A stretch of DNA of 64,000 nucleotides from Rapidithrix thailandica (GCF_039710355.1 NZ_JBDKWZ010000001.1:310001-374000), one strand, 5' to 3'. Positions 44,751 to 53,886 are shown, counted from the stretch's first letter. Translations and numbers: made by a program. The notes: generated by a model from the letters alone, not told the origin.

Positions 44751-44790
44751 AGAAAAAGCACTGGCTTCGCTTATACGAAGAGCCAGTGCT
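44751..44790 (-). terminator. Terminator of the class A penicillin-binding protein gene
   Basis: AGCACTGGCT pairs with AGCCAGTGCT, extended inside by TCG/CGA with a two-base bulge. The A-rich stretch 44751-44757 gives the T run on the minus strand. Confidence 0.8.
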
Positions 44791-44812
44791 GTTAAAATTA
44801 GTTGGATTTATT

Positions 44813-47131
44813 TTATAAAATTCCTTGGTCCTGGACTTTATTGGGAATGACATAATTGTTAGTAGAATCACTTACTAACATCATTTTTTGGTTGTATACG
44901 TTACAGTCCAATTCTATACTAAGCGGTTGTGAAGGTTTCGGAAACTCCCCTTTGGTATAGCCCAAGTCCTTATCTGCGTATACTTTCTCCATATATTCCG
45001 AAAAGATTGGCATGGCCAAACGGGCACCCTGGCCGTATTGTCCGCTGCGGAAGTGAACGCTTCGTTCCTCTCCTCCAACCCATACTCCGGTCACCAAATC
45101 TTTACTGACACCCATGTACCATCCATCGGAGTAATTGGAAGTTGTTCCGGTTTTTCCACCGATTTCATTGCCTTGTTTAAAGTCATATCTCCAAAGCCTT
45201 TGAGAGGTTCCGTTTTTTTCTTCGGTAGAGCCTCGCAGCATATAGGTCATAATGTATGCGGTTTCTTCACTCAAGGCCTCAATGGTTTTGGGAACGAAGG
45301 TTTGTATGACGTTTCCGTTTTTGTCTTCAATACGGGTCAGATAAATCGGTTCGGTCCAAATTCCATGATTGACAAATGTTCCATAGGCGGCTACCATCTC
45401 AAATACCGATACGTCACTGGTCCCCAAGCATAAGGAAGGAACTGCTTCCAGTTGGGCATTCATGTCGTACTTGTCACGGATATATTTAAATCCAAATCGG
45501 TTTTCGGCATAATCAACCACTCGTTGTGGGCCTAGCTCTTTCATCAGGTAGGCGGCAATGGTGTTTTTCGATTGGGCCAGTGCCTGTCGCAAGGTGAACG
45601 TTTCTCCGGAGTACTTGCCAAAGTTTTTAGGCTTCCACACCTTGCCTGAAGGCAAGGTAAAGGCAATGGGTACATCCACCAACTTGAAACAAGGGTGAAA
45701 TCCTTTGTCTTCAATAGCTGCCGTATAAATAATCGGTTTGAAAACAGATCCCGGTTGGCGGTATCCTTGTCTTACGTGGTCGTATTTGAAAAAGCGGTTG
45801 TTGATCCCGCCTACCCAAGCTTTCACATGACCGTTATACGGGTCGATAGACATCATTCCGGCATGCAGGATATGCTTCATATAACGCACCGAATCAATCG
45901 GGCTTAATACAGTGTCTTTTCGATAGCCGGGCACTTCCCATGAAAATACTTTCATAGGCGTTTTCTTATTCATGACAAAGTCAATGGAATCCTGGTTGTT
46001 TCCGTATTTTGCCTTTAGCTTCCGGTAACGCTCGGATTGTTTCACCCACCGGTTAAGCAGTCCGGGAATTTCCCTGAACCGTTCGTCCACCCAAGGATTG
46101 CGTCCTTTCCAATGTTCAAAAAACAATTCCTGTAAATAGGACATATGCTTTTCCATTGCTTCTTCCGCATATTTCTGCATGCGGGAATCTATTGTGGTGT
46201 AGATTTTCAGACCATCGGCATAAATATCAATCCCTTTTTCTTTTTGCCATTTGAGCAGGTCTTTTTTGATTTCGGCACGGAAGTAGGTAGCCAATCCTGT
46301 ATTATGACTGTCCACACTATATTCACTGACATCAATCTCAAGCTGTTTCAAAGAGTCTGCAGCGGCTGCTTCCAAATAGTTGTACCGGACCATTTGATCT
46401 ATCACGTCATTGCGTACAATCAAGGAGTTTTCGGGAAAGAACACAGGACTGTAGCGAGAAGGGTTTTGAAGCATTCCTACTAAGGTGGCCGCTTCCTGAA
46501 GGTTCAGGCTGTCCGGAGAGGTGTTGAAAAAAGTTTTGGACGCCACTTTGATTCCAAAAGCATTACTTCCGAACTCAAATGTGTTGAGGTACATGGAAAT
46601 GATTTCCCTTTTGGTATAGGCTTTTTCCAGGCGTATCGCCAGGATCCATTCTTTGATTTTAATAATGACCATTCCCAAGCCCGGTACATCACTTAATGCC
46701 CCTTCATATTCTTCGGTTCTCCGGGTTTTAAAAAGGATCTTGGCCAACTGTTGAGTAATCGTACTGGCCCCCCGTTTTTTCCCTTTGATAAACAAATAAT
46801 AAGGAATGGAAAAAATCCCTTTCAAGTCGATACCTGGGTGGTCGTAAAACCGGATATCTTCACTGGCCATTAAGGCATTTAGCAAATTAGGAGAAAGCTC
46901 TTCAAAGGAAACCGGTGTACGGTTCTCCCGGTAGTACTTTCCCAAGAGCACGCCATCGGCGGTATAGACTTCTGAAGCCAACTCACTTTTTGGGTTTTCC
47001 AAGACCTTAAAATCCGGCATGGCCCCGTATAAATTAAACCAGTTGTAGTTGACAGAGACGAGTAGTAAAATAAACCCTAGTATCCCGGCTCCAAACACAA
47101 TCCACAATATCCTCGTGATTTTTGAATACAT
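44813..47131 (-). CDS. Bifunctional class A penicillin-binding protein (transglycosylase/transpeptidase, PBP1A type)
   Basis: 772 residues. A membrane helix (about 8-28) is followed by the GT51 domain with the catalytic Glu 91 in S-E-D-I-R-F-Y-D-H-P-G and G-A-S-T-I-T-Q-Q-L-A (121-130). The transpeptidase domain has S462-V-F-K465, S521-K-N and K660-T-G-T. All active-site motifs are intact. It polymerises and crosslinks peptidoglycan on the periplasmic side of the inner membrane. Between the two domains a segment with many aromatic and charged residues (about 330-400) is an insert typical of the Bacteroidota branch. Single gene with its own terminator; essentiality cannot be judged. Confidence 0.95.
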   Translation of the reverse strand: MYSKITRILWIVFGAGILGFILLLVSVNYNWFNLYGAMPDFKVLENPKSELASEVYTADGVLLGKYYRENRTPVSFEELSPNLLNALMASEDIRFYDHPGIDLKGIFSIPYYLFIKGKKRGASTITQQLAKILFKTRRTEEYEGALSDVPGLGMVIIKIKEWILAIRLEKAYTKREIISMYLNTFEFGSNAFGIKVASKTFFNTSPDSLNLQEAATLVGMLQNPSRYSPVFFPENSLIVRNDVIDQMVRYNYLEAAAADSLKQLEIDVSEYSVDSHNTGLATYFRAEIKKDLLKWQKEKGIDIYADGLKIYTTIDSRMQKYAEEAMEKHMSYLQELFFEHWKGRNPWVDERFREIPGLLNRWVKQSERYRKLKAKYGNNQDSIDFVMNKKTPMKVFSWEVPGYRKDTVLSPIDSVRYMKHILHAGMMSIDPYNGHVKAWVGGINNRFFKYDHVRQGYRQPGSVFKPIIYTAAIEDKGFHPCFKLVDVPIAFTLPSGKVWKPKNFGKYSGETFTLRQALAQSKNTIAAYLMKELGPQRVVDYAENRFGFKYIRDKYDMNAQLEAVPSLCLGTSDVSVFEMVAAYGTFVNHGIWTEPIYLTRIEDKNGNVIQTFVPKTIEALSEETAYIMTYMLRGSTEEKNGTSQRLWRYDFKQGNEIGGKTGTTSNYSDGWYMGVSKDLVTGVWVGGEERSVHFRSGQYGQGARLAMPIFSEYMEKVYADKDLGYTKGEFPKPSQPLSIELDCNVYNQKMMLVSDSTNNYVIPNKVQDQGIL

Positions 47132-47644
47132 CAGAACTGATCAGTTAAAAAATGTTTCTAGTAATGTTTTATAATCGGTTAATCCAAAGTCAATATTATA
47201 TGCAAATTAGGGTAAGCATATGTCATGTGATTTGCTTTTATTAGGACTGTCGTCAGGCCTTGAGCTGTGTACAGGGTTTATCTGCAAACCGAACATGCAC
47301 AAAAAAACTTGTATAAGGAACTCTTTGTTTAAAGAGTCCACGAAAGTACAAAAATAATCATACTGAAGTACAATCTGAGCAGAACAGACTACAATTCACA
47401 GGATTACTATGAATATTCACTCCTGATTACAGGGATTCACCGGGCATACTAAGGCGAATTTTATACCAATTTCAATCATTGGCCATAGAGGAGAATGCTA
47501 TAATTCACTTTATACAGTATCAAACGCTCTTTACTACGGGACAACTATTTGAAAAATAACCTTTTCCCTGACGCATCTTTTATACACTAACAAAAAAATT
47601 GCGGTAACGATTGAAAAGCAAGAATCGTTATTATGGCAAGGCTA
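47132..47644. other. Intergenic region penicillin-binding protein / SprE-like gene
   Basis: 513 bp without a supported gene. For the penicillin-binding protein gene a possible minus-strand promoter includes TACTTTCG and TATTTTTG around 47340-47360, next to an inverted repeat ACTCTTT/AAAGAGT (47322-47340). At the right, TAACGATT and AATCGTTA (47605-47630) form a hairpin with a T run starting six bases later on the minus strand, a possible terminator of the SprE-like gene. The rest shows nothing recognisable. Confidence 0.4.
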
Positions 47645-49840
47645 TTATTCATTCTCCAAGGGCTTTTTGTTGACCCTCCAAGGAAGAGCTCCCTTTTTAA
47701 GGTCTTCCTGAGAAATGGATTCTACGAGCTTTTTGGCAAAAGGTACCAGTTCACTTTCCGGGTAGTTCTGAATAAAGAGGTTAAGCGCTGCGTAATATTC
47801 GGCCACGTAAGCGGTGGTTTTACCTAATACCAAGGCATTGAGTAAGCTTACTTTGTCCATGTAGCTGTTTTCAGGATACAGTACTTTGATTTCGTTGAGG
47901 ATGCGGGAAGTTTCTTCATAAAGGCCCTTGTGGTAATGCCGGTAGGCATTTTCATACATTCCTTCCACCTTTTTGTCATTGATATTGGTTTCCTCTACGT
48001 AATTGGGGTTTTGCAGTATTTTAGCAAAAAAGGTCTCCGGGTATTCCTCAATGATAATTTTTCTGTATTTCTCCGGGTCGCAGCCTTCGTACTCTTTACA
48101 TCTCAAATACAGAATATAAAGCGATTCCGGAGTAAATTCGCTTTTGGGGTATTCATTATATAAGCGTTCAAAAGTTTCTAAGGCATTTTCATACTCTTTG
48201 AGTTGGTAGTTGTAAATCTTTCCCAAGTGGTAAAGTCCCTCTTGCAAGCGTAATTTGGATGCCTGAATTTCTTCCATTGTGGTAGGGATTTCCTGCATTC
48301 TGGACTGCTTGGATTTAACAGAGGCAAACAGATCTTCTTCCGGTTCGCTGGCTGTAGGTTGGCTCAATTCTTCTTCCAACGTTTCCGTACCGGCTGTCAA
48401 GGGTTTTTGCGATCTCCGCCAGTCATCTTCCAAGGCACGGCTTCCCCATATCCTTAAGAAGTTGGACTGCCCGTATACCAAAGCATTGCTATTGTAAAAA
48501 TACCAGCCGGACGATTCTTTGTTCGCATTGCCAATGGTGCTCGCTACCTCCACTCTTTGACGTTTCCGGGCACTTAGCCGCTCATTTTCCTTTTGTTTGA
48601 TGATGTTTTCTTTTTCTGCTTCGATTTCCTTTTCCAGGAAAAGTTCCACTTTATCCACAGGCATATCCGCCAACATTAATAAGCGCTCTTCTTGCCTTAC
48701 GGTATTCAATTGCTTGACAAACTCTTGCAAAATCTCAGAGCGCTCTTTGATGGCCTGATAGTTTTTTACGGTTTCGGGCAAGGTTTGTACGGTACTGTCG
48801 TAATAAGCAGCTGCTTTTTCAAAGTCCTTAAGTTCTTGATAATATAATTCTCCCAGTTTTAAGTACGAATAGCCCTTTTGAGTGGGGTTGGAGGTACTTA
48901 CTTGTACCGATTCATTTAAATAACGGACGGTTTGATCCACACTGTCTCTTTGTAATTCGAACAAAGCCAGTTCGTAATAAATTTTATCCCGGTATTCCCA
49001 ATTCTTTTCGTCCCGTAGTTGGCGTTTGTAAAACTTTTCGGCTTTGGCAATGTCTTTGGGTGTTTTGAGGGGTTCTACCGCTTTTTGATTGAGTTTTGTA
49101 TGGAAAAAAACTTCGTAATTCGGGTGGCTTTTTAAGGTTTTGTGATAATGTTTAAAAGCCTCATCGTCTTCACCTAACAGTTGGTACACTTGGCCTAGCA
49201 AAAAATGCAGCCGGGCCCGCTTCTTCTTGGGTTTAACTAACGGGACCGCTAATTCCAGATGAGCTGCCAGTAATTCAAAATCCTCTTTTTGCCGGTAATA
49301 ATGAGCCATAGTTAAATGATAGTCCCGTAGGTTGTCATCACTAAACGGCCCTTTTTCTTTCTGAATCGCTTCTTGCACCATTTTGAAGTTGTTCAGCTCT
49401 TTTTGTTCCAGAAAGGTTCGCATCAGCCATATCAATGCTTTGTGCCGGGCATATGGATCATCGCTATTGCCATTGACATAACGGAGAGTAGACACCGCGT
49501 TGCCATAATCTTCTTGGTACAAACGGGCTTTTGCCACCAAAATATAGCAGTCGTCCACCCATTTGCTTACCGGGTGCCATTGAATGGGAAGCGATGCTTT
49601 TTCAATTATATAGTCAAAGCCGGCCTTTTGTGATTTGGTATAATTGGAGTCAATTTCAACCAATACATGTAGTATATCATTAAAATTATCTTGTGGGTGG
49701 CCAAACAAAGTTTCTTCTACTTCCAGCATTTTTTCTTTGGCCAAAAAATATCCGTTGTACCTGGATGTGGTGTCATGGTAAACCTGACAACCGGCAAGAA
49801 TCAAGAGTAATACCCCGCTGAATAAAGTTTGTTTGATCAC
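47645..49840 (-). CDS. sprE: SprE/PorW-type lipoprotein of the type IX secretion/gliding machinery
   Basis: 731 residues from GTG 49838-49840. I chose this start because M-I-K-Q-T-L-F-S-G-V-L-L-L-I-L-A-G-C is an ideal lipoprotein signal (Cys 18); another GTG 20 codons upstream adds a stretch rich in Phe and Cys without function. No ATG is available in this stretch. The mature protein starts Q-V-Y-H-D-T-T-S-R-Y-N-G-Y-F as in SprE/PorW and is built of TPR-like helices, with a Glu-rich central linker (about 440-540) and further TPR units to the end (G-K-I-Y-N-Y-Q-L, E-L-V-P-F-A-K). SprE (Flavobacterium) and PorW (Porphyromonas) are needed for type IX secretion. The other T9SS genes are elsewhere. 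Confidence 0.88.
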   Translation of the reverse strand: MIKQTLFSGVLLLILAGCQVYHDTTSRYNGYFLAKEKMLEVEETLFGHPQDNFNDILHVLVEIDSNYTKSQKAGFDYIIEKASLPIQWHPVSKWVDDCYILVAKARLYQEDYGNAVSTLRYVNGNSDDPYARHKALIWLMRTFLEQKELNNFKMVQEAIQKEKGPFSDDNLRDYHLTMAHYYRQKEDFELLAAHLELAVPLVKPKKKRARLHFLLGQVYQLLGEDDEAFKHYHKTLKSHPNYEVFFHTKLNQKAVEPLKTPKDIAKAEKFYKRQLRDEKNWEYRDKIYYELALFELQRDSVDQTVRYLNESVQVSTSNPTQKGYSYLKLGELYYQELKDFEKAAAYYDSTVQTLPETVKNYQAIKERSEILQEFVKQLNTVRQEERLLMLADMPVDKVELFLEKEIEAEKENIIKQKENERLSARKRQRVEVASTIGNANKESSGWYFYNSNALVYGQSNFLRIWGSRALEDDWRRSQKPLTAGTETLEEELSQPTASEPEEDLFASVKSKQSRMQEIPTTMEEIQASKLRLQEGLYHLGKIYNYQLKEYENALETFERLYNEYPKSEFTPESLYILYLRCKEYEGCDPEKYRKIIIEEYPETFFAKILQNPNYVEETNINDKKVEGMYENAYRHYHKGLYEETSRILNEIKVLYPENSYMDKVSLLNALVLGKTTAYVAEYYAALNLFIQNYPESELVPFAKKLVESISQEDLKKGALPWRVNKKPLENE

Positions 49841-50356
49841 TACGTTGACGATTGATAATTTGAATAATTTGAAAACTCCGCAATAATGAGGAGGATCCAC
49901 GCAAAAGCCGAAACCCGGGCAAATGCTTTACAAAGCAAGAGAAAACCACCCCAGTTATGCTCTCTCCATTACACTAAGCTAATGGCTTTTATGTAGTTTT
50001 AAAATGAATATAACAGAAATTTCAAGAATGGGGAAATTTTCCTCCGGGAAGAGCGAGGACAAAACGTTTGCTCGCACTTCCTTTTGTGCAAAATTAGATC
50101 CTTCTAATAGAATGTAGGATCTTATAGATAAGAGAGGGTATTTTGCGAAGCAATAGATAGTAGTGGTATAAATTTCGTTGGGAATTGCTAAAAGAAACGA
50201 GGGGTGGATGAAGAAACCCGGAAGCTAAAGCTTGACGTTGCGGATTGTACGCTTTGAGTGGCTTTCAGTAAAGCGTATTCAGTAAAAGCCTTCCCAGCCT
50301 GTGAAGTATCAAGATAAAATATATATTTTTGCTTATTCAACCTAAGAAAAAATGCT
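49841..50356. other. Divergent intergenic region SprE-like / M23 peptidase
   Basis: 516 bp. The M23 promoter candidate lies at 50324-50331. I find no convincing promoter for the minus-strand gene and no small gene. Confidence 0.4.
50324..50331 (+). promoter_or_regulatory. Candidate -7 element of the M23 peptidase gene
   Basis: TATTTTTG, full match to TAnnTTTG. The -33 position holds no clear TTG. A start near 50338 would leave about 19 nt before the TTG start codon at 50357, which supports that start. Confidence 0.4.
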
Positions 50357-51214
50357 TTGAAGCAAAAGAAAACATTATCGAACTGGCTGACTTCGAGGTT
50401 TCTGGTCATAGTGAGGGATGAAGAGAATTTTGCGGAAAAAACGACTATTCGCTTTAATTATGCCCGGTTAATCTTGCTAATAGGGACTTTGTTGATCCTT
50501 TTTTCAGGAATAAGCTTTTTATTGGTGACCACTGTTTTGGGAAGGTGGTTTGATCCCAGGGTCGAATATATGCAAACCAACCGCTTGTTGATTGAGTTGG
50601 AAGAAAAAGTGGATTCGTTGGAATTACAGGCCGCCATAAAGGAGCGCTATATTAAAAATATTAAAAACATAATGAGTGGCAATGTGGGTGAGGAAGAGCT
50701 TACCCAGGGTATAGGTGCAGATGTAAAAGTCAGCGAAGTCAACCTGGACGAAGTAAAGCCGATTGATTCGGTGTTCCGGAAAGAATTTGAAGATGTGGAT
50801 TACGACCGGCTGTCTTATCAAAATACCACTCGAGATGATTTGCAAAGTGTATTCTTTTTCCCTCCTATCAATGGCATCGTGACCCGGGGATATGCCGTGA
50901 AAGAAAAACATTATGGGACGGACATCGTGGCAAAAGAAAATGAGCCGATTAAATCCATTGCAGATGGCACCGTAGTCTTGTCTTCCTGGACCCAGGACTC
51001 CGGCTACGTAATCGGTGTGCAGCATAAAAATCAACTAATTTCTTTTTATAAGCATAATTCTGTCTTATTAAAACAAGTAGGGGAGATAGTGAAAGCCGGG
51101 GATATTGTGGCCATTATCGGAAACTCCGGGGAGTTTACGGATGGTCCTCACTTACACTTGGAATTATGGTATAAAGGGAATCCGGTAGATCCGGAAGATT
51201 TTGTTGCTTTTTAG
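50357..51214 (+). CDS. M23-family (LytM-like) peptidoglycan endopeptidase, membrane-anchored
   Basis: 285 residues from TTG 50357-50359; the nearest ATG upstream is out of frame and stops at once. The N-terminus N-W-L-T-S-R-F-L-V-I-V-R-D-E-E-N-F-A-E-K-T and one membrane helix (about 35-60) are typical for Bacteroidota members, followed by a coiled coil (about 70-100). The LytM domain (about 165-285) has the zinc site H-Y-G-T-D and H-L-H-L-E-L-W complete, so it should cut peptidoglycan crosslinks. A bactofilin gene follows at 115 bp; this pair recurs in many bacteria, where the bactofilin localises the peptidase to shape the cell. Confidence 0.92.
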   Translation: MKQKKTLSNWLTSRFLVIVRDEENFAEKTTIRFNYARLILLIGTLLILFSGISFLLVTTVLGRWFDPRVEYMQTNRLLIELEEKVDSLELQAAIKERYIKNIKNIMSGNVGEEELTQGIGADVKVSEVNLDEVKPIDSVFRKEFEDVDYDRLSYQNTTRDDLQSVFFFPPINGIVTRGYAVKEKHYGTDIVAKENEPIKSIADGTVVLSSWTQDSGYVIGVQHKNQLISFYKHNSVLLKQVGEIVKAGDIVAIIGNSGEFTDGPHLHLELWYKGNPVDPEDFVAF

Positions 51215-51267
51215 TGGAGACATTTGTTAATTAGCCATTCAAGTTGGATTTTTAGAAAAACCTTACA

Positions 51268-51294
51268 TGCTCCGGCGGGAATTTTACCGGAGTA
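51268..51294 (+). terminator. Weak hairpin between M23 gene and bactofilin gene
   Basis: GCTCCGG and CCGGAG form a six-pair stem around a loop of about 11 nt, followed by TAGAATTAAACTTTTT without an immediate T run. It may reduce read-through or act in the bactofilin leader. Confidence 0.35.
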
Positions 51295-51328
51295 GAATTA
51301 AACTTTTTAATCTAAATCATACTGCAAC

Positions 51329-51760
51329 ATGAGTATTTTTGGAAAACAGGCCGAAAAAGAGGAGGAAGTACAAATGAGTAACTCAAGTAATATTATAGGC
51401 AAAGGCACTATCATTACCGGAGATATAGAAACATTTGGAAATATTCGTATTGATGGAAAGCTGAACGGCAATGTCAAGTCTAAATCAAAAGTGGCCATTG
51501 GCAAAAGCTCTGTAATTGTGGGAAATATTATCTCTCAAAATGCGGAAATTGAAGGGGAAGTAAACGGGAAACTGGAGATTTCGGATGTTTTGGTATTGCA
51601 CCCTACAGCGCAAATCAACGGAGATATCTATACTGGAAAATTGGTGATCCAATCAGGGGCTAAGTTCAACGGGAACTGTAAGATGGGTGAAAAAAGCGTT
51701 AATGACCTGAAAGTTGACAAAAAAGGAGAAACCAAACAAGCCGCCAAAGTCGCCAATTAA
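51329..51760 (+). CDS. Bactofilin family protein (polymer-forming cytoskeletal)
   Basis: 143 residues. The bactofilin core (about 20-120) has the repeated right-handed beta-helix pattern I-x-G-x-I-x-x-x-x-x-I-x-I-x-G-x-x-x-G, beginning with I-I-G-K-G-T-I-I-T-G-D-I and ending G-A-K-F-N-G-N-C-K. Bactofilins polymerise without nucleotide and anchor cell-wall enzymes. The short N- and C-terminal tails are charged and disordered-like. It follows an M23 peptidase gene, and its last 47 bp overlap the atpZ start. Cell-shape role inferred from context. Confidence 0.92.
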   Translation: MSIFGKQAEKEEEVQMSNSSNIIGKGTIITGDIETFGNIRIDGKLNGNVKSKSKVAIGKSSVIVGNIISQNAEIEGEVNGKLEISDVLVLHPTAQINGDIYTGKLVIQSGAKFNGNCKMGEKSVNDLKVDKKGETKQAAKVAN

Positions 51761-51950
51761 CAACAAGTTATTACGCTTTACGGGCATAGCCACGGAAATG
51801 CTGGGAGCGATTCTGTTAGGGCTATGGATCGGAGGGCTTCTGGATGACTATTGGGCTACAGAAACTCCATACTTTACCGTGCTGTTTATGCTGTTGGGGG
51901 TAGCGGCTTCGATCTGGAGTTTGATGCGCAACTTAAAGCACTTTAAATGA
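51714..51950 (+). CDS. atpZ: AtpZ/AtpI-like small membrane protein of the ATP synthase locus
   Basis: 78 residues from TTG 51714; an internal start is conceivable, because the only ATG of the frame is codon 29, too late for the first membrane helix. Two membrane helices (about 27-45 and 52-70) with A-I-L-L-G-L-W-I-G-G-L-L-D and a short basic tail match the AtpZ/AtpI family, which helps assemble the c-ring or moves Mg2+. The gene begins inside the bactofilin gene in another frame, so translation may be coupled. A strong terminator separates it from the rest of the atp genes. Confidence 0.78.
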   Translation: MTKKEKPNKPPKSPINNKLLRFTGIATEMLGAILLGLWIGGLLDDYWATETPYFTVLFMLLGVAASIWSLMRNLKHFK

Positions 51951-51973
51951 TGTAGTGTGTGCGGGTAGATTAA

Positions 51974-52033
51974 AAAAACCTGGCAGATTTTAGCAGGACA
52001 ATATAAATTGTCAGCAAAATCTGCCAGGTTTTT
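51974..52033 (+). terminator. Large terminator between atpZ and the main atp operon
   Basis: AAAAACCTGGCAGATTTT (18 nt) pairs perfectly with its complement at 52016-52033. Inside the loop a second stem GACAAT/ATTGTC (6 bp) is found, so the structure is a nested hairpin. A run on the left and T run on the right, so it may act both ways. Confidence 0.85.
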
Positions 52034-52105
52034 CTTTTGCCTTGAAGGGAACTTGCTGGTTTTTTTAGAATTAAGCTAGGTATTCTACGGAAAATATATC
52101 ATCTT

Positions 52106-52113
52106 TGCGCCCT
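52106..52113 (+). promoter_or_regulatory. Possible -7 element of the atp operon
   Basis: CATCTTTG followed by CGCCC, 7 of 8 to TAnnTTTG; no clear -33 TTG. If used, the leader would be about 35 nt. A promoter is needed here since a strong terminator lies just upstream. Confidence 0.25.
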
Positions 52114-52149
52114 CAAAATGTGCTTTAATTTAGCCGTTTCACAAGGGAT

Positions 52150-52551
52150 ATGGATAGATTCTGGAAAGGACTTATTGGATTGACAATACTGGTAGTAGTA
52201 GCCATCATTGTTTTGGCACAATTTACAACTGTATTTATTCATCCTCACACTTGGTACATTTTAGGGTATCAGATTTTCCTGTCTGTTTTTTCTTATGTAA
52301 TCGTGCTGAGAGGAGCCAAAAAAGGTGGAATAGTTTACATGAACCATGTGATGGGAGCTTCTACCTTCAGGTTGTTGCTAGGGGGGATTGTGTTATGTGT
52401 ATATTATTTTACAGTTCAAGAATTGAGGATAAGCTTTACAGTCACCTTTTTCGCACTGTATTTCTTATTTACCTTGTTTGAAATTAGTACCCTGTTATCT
52501 AAATTGCGGAAAATTTCGGAAAGCGTTGAGAAAACTGATGGAAAAGAGTAA
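52150..52551 (+). CDS. AtpI-like four-helix membrane protein upstream of atpB
   Basis: 133 residues. Four hydrophobic helices (about 7-27, 35-53, 70-88, 92-115) with a charged tail. Position directly before atpB, with its stop overlapping the atpB start by 14 bp, and the size fit the AtpI-type accessory protein of ATP synthase. Sequence similarity to classical AtpI is weak, so the name is by context. Likely role: assembly of the membrane part of the ATP synthase. Confidence 0.65.
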   Translation: MDRFWKGLIGLTILVVVAIIVLAQFTTVFIHPHTWYILGYQIFLSVFSYVIVLRGAKKGGIVYMNHVMGASTFRLLLGGIVLCVYYFTVQELRISFTVTFFALYFLFTLFEISTLLSKLRKISESVEKTDGKE

Positions 52552-53590
52552 AAAATTATTTTCTAAGTCACTGATTTACGGTTGTTTGTTTCTGTTGTCT
52601 GCTTTTGCTCCGGCATGGGCGTTTGCTTCAGAAGATGCTCCTTCCCAAGAAGGGAAAAAGTTTGATCCCAAGTCGATGATCCTGCATCATATCATGGATG
52701 ATTACGGATGGCACATCGCTGATTATACCGGGGATGACGGTTTGGAGCATCATGTTACCATTCCTTTGCCTATTATTTTGTATACCGAAGGCTCTTTGGA
52801 TATGTTTCTGTCCAATGCTTTTCACCATGGTGAGCATACCGTAACCAAAGGTGACCGGGAATATAAATTAGACCACGGGCATATTGTGGAAGTGAATGGA
52901 AAGTCCGTGTTGGATTTCTCCATCACTAAAAACGTAGCCTCTATGATTGTGTCCGTCATATTGATGGGACTCTTGCTTTTTACGGCTGCTTCCGGATACA
53001 AAAAACGTCCCGGACAAGCCCCTAAAGGCTTACAGTCGTTACTGGAGCCTATTATCGTTTACCTGCGCGATGACGTGATCAAGCCGAATATCGGTGAAAA
53101 GAAATACGAGAAATACATGGTATTCCTGGTTTGTATGTTCTTTTTTATCTGGATTAATAACCTGGTCGGTTTGGTGCCTACCGGAGCGAATACCAGTGGG
53201 AATATCGCCTTTACAGGTACCATGGCTGTGTTTACCTTGTTAATAACCAACTTCTCCGGGAACAAGCACTATTGGGGGCATATTTTCTGGACACCCGGTG
53301 TGCCGTTGCCATTGCGGATTATCATGATCCCTATCGAATTTTTAGGAATCTTCACCAAGCCTTTCGCTCTGATGGTCCGTTTGTTTGCTAACATGACTGC
53401 AGGACATATTGTATTGTTGAGTTTGTGGAGTTTCGTATTCTTATTCGAAAGCTTTTTTGTAGCACTTCCTGTAGGCTTTCTGGCGTTTGTGATGTTGATT
53501 TTGAAGATCTTTGTTGCCTTGTTACAAGCCTACGTGTTCACCATGTTGACGGCCTTATTTATTGGAATGGCTGTGGAAGAACACCATTAA
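52538..53590 (+). CDS. atpB: ATP synthase F0 subunit a
   Basis: 350 residues from ATG 52538, which overlaps the preceding stop. An N-terminal signal-like helix (about 5-29) is followed by about 100 hydrophilic, His-rich residues (H-H-I-M-D-D-Y-G-W-H, F-H-H-G-E-H), a Bacteroidota extension absent from the 270-residue Escherichia coli protein. The core has the helices with the essential Arg in A-L-M-V-R-L-F-A-N-M-T-A-G-H and the C-terminal helix with L-L-Q-A-Y-V-F-T-M-L. It forms the proton half-channels beside the c-ring. Followed after 47 bp by atpE. Confidence 0.97.
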   Translation: MEKSKKLFSKSLIYGCLFLLSAFAPAWAFASEDAPSQEGKKFDPKSMILHHIMDDYGWHIADYTGDDGLEHHVTIPLPIILYTEGSLDMFLSNAFHHGEHTVTKGDREYKLDHGHIVEVNGKSVLDFSITKNVASMIVSVILMGLLLFTAASGYKKRPGQAPKGLQSLLEPIIVYLRDDVIKPNIGEKKYEKYMVFLVCMFFFIWINNLVGLVPTGANTSGNIAFTGTMAVFTLLITNFSGNKHYWGHIFWTPGVPLPLRIIMIPIEFLGIFTKPFALMVRLFANMTAGHIVLLSLWSFVFLFESFFVALPVGFLAFVMLILKIFVALLQAYVFTMLTALFIGMAVEEHH

Positions 53591-53637
53591 TATTGTATTG
53601 TTTTGTTTAACTATTCATAATTTATTTTAAAATCAGT

Positions 53638-53886
53638 ATGCTTTTATCAATCTTATTAGAGATGGTAGGTTCTATCGGAGCATTAGGTGCTGCTTTAGGA
53701 GCCGGATTGGCGGTAGTTGGAGCCGGATTAGGTATCGGTAAAATCGGTTCTAGTGCGGTAGAATCAATGGCTAGACAGCCAGAGATTGCTGGTAACTTGC
53801 AAACTGCTATGATTATCGCTGCGGCCTTGATTGAAGGTGCTGCGCTTTTCGCCATTGCAGTATGTTTCTTGGTAGGATCAGCTTAA
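53638..53886 (+). CDS. atpE: ATP synthase F0 subunit c
   Basis: 82 residues, two membrane helices joined by the polar loop A-R-Q-P-E. Helix 1 is Gly/Ala-rich (G-A-G-L-A-V-V-G-A-G-L-G-I-G), helix 2 has the ion-binding Glu 65 in A-A-L-I-E-G-A-A-L-F. The E-S-T signature of sodium-binding rings is absent, so the ring most likely carries protons (inference). Several copies form the rotor ring. A hairpin directly behind the gene may reduce transcription of atpF and later genes. Confidence 0.97.
   Translation: MLLSILLEMVGSIGALGAALGAGLAVVGAGLGIGKIGSSAVESMARQPEIAGNLQTAMIIAAALIEGAALFAIAVCFLVGSA

Larger units (their letters stand above)
44325..44812. other. Intergenic region AsmA / penicillin-binding protein
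   Basis: 488 bp: repeat copy B at 44384-44533, the penicillin-binding protein terminator at 44751-44790, and a short minus-strand frame (44555-44761) whose only start, a GTG, lies in that terminator. I do not count it as a gene. Confidence 0.5.

Noticed and set aside
44555..44761. Possible small lipoprotein-like frame with Cys near residue 12
   Set aside because: Its only start, a GTG, is part of the penicillin-binding protein terminator, the lipobox is not canonical and there is no stop-to-promoter spacing for a separate transcript.
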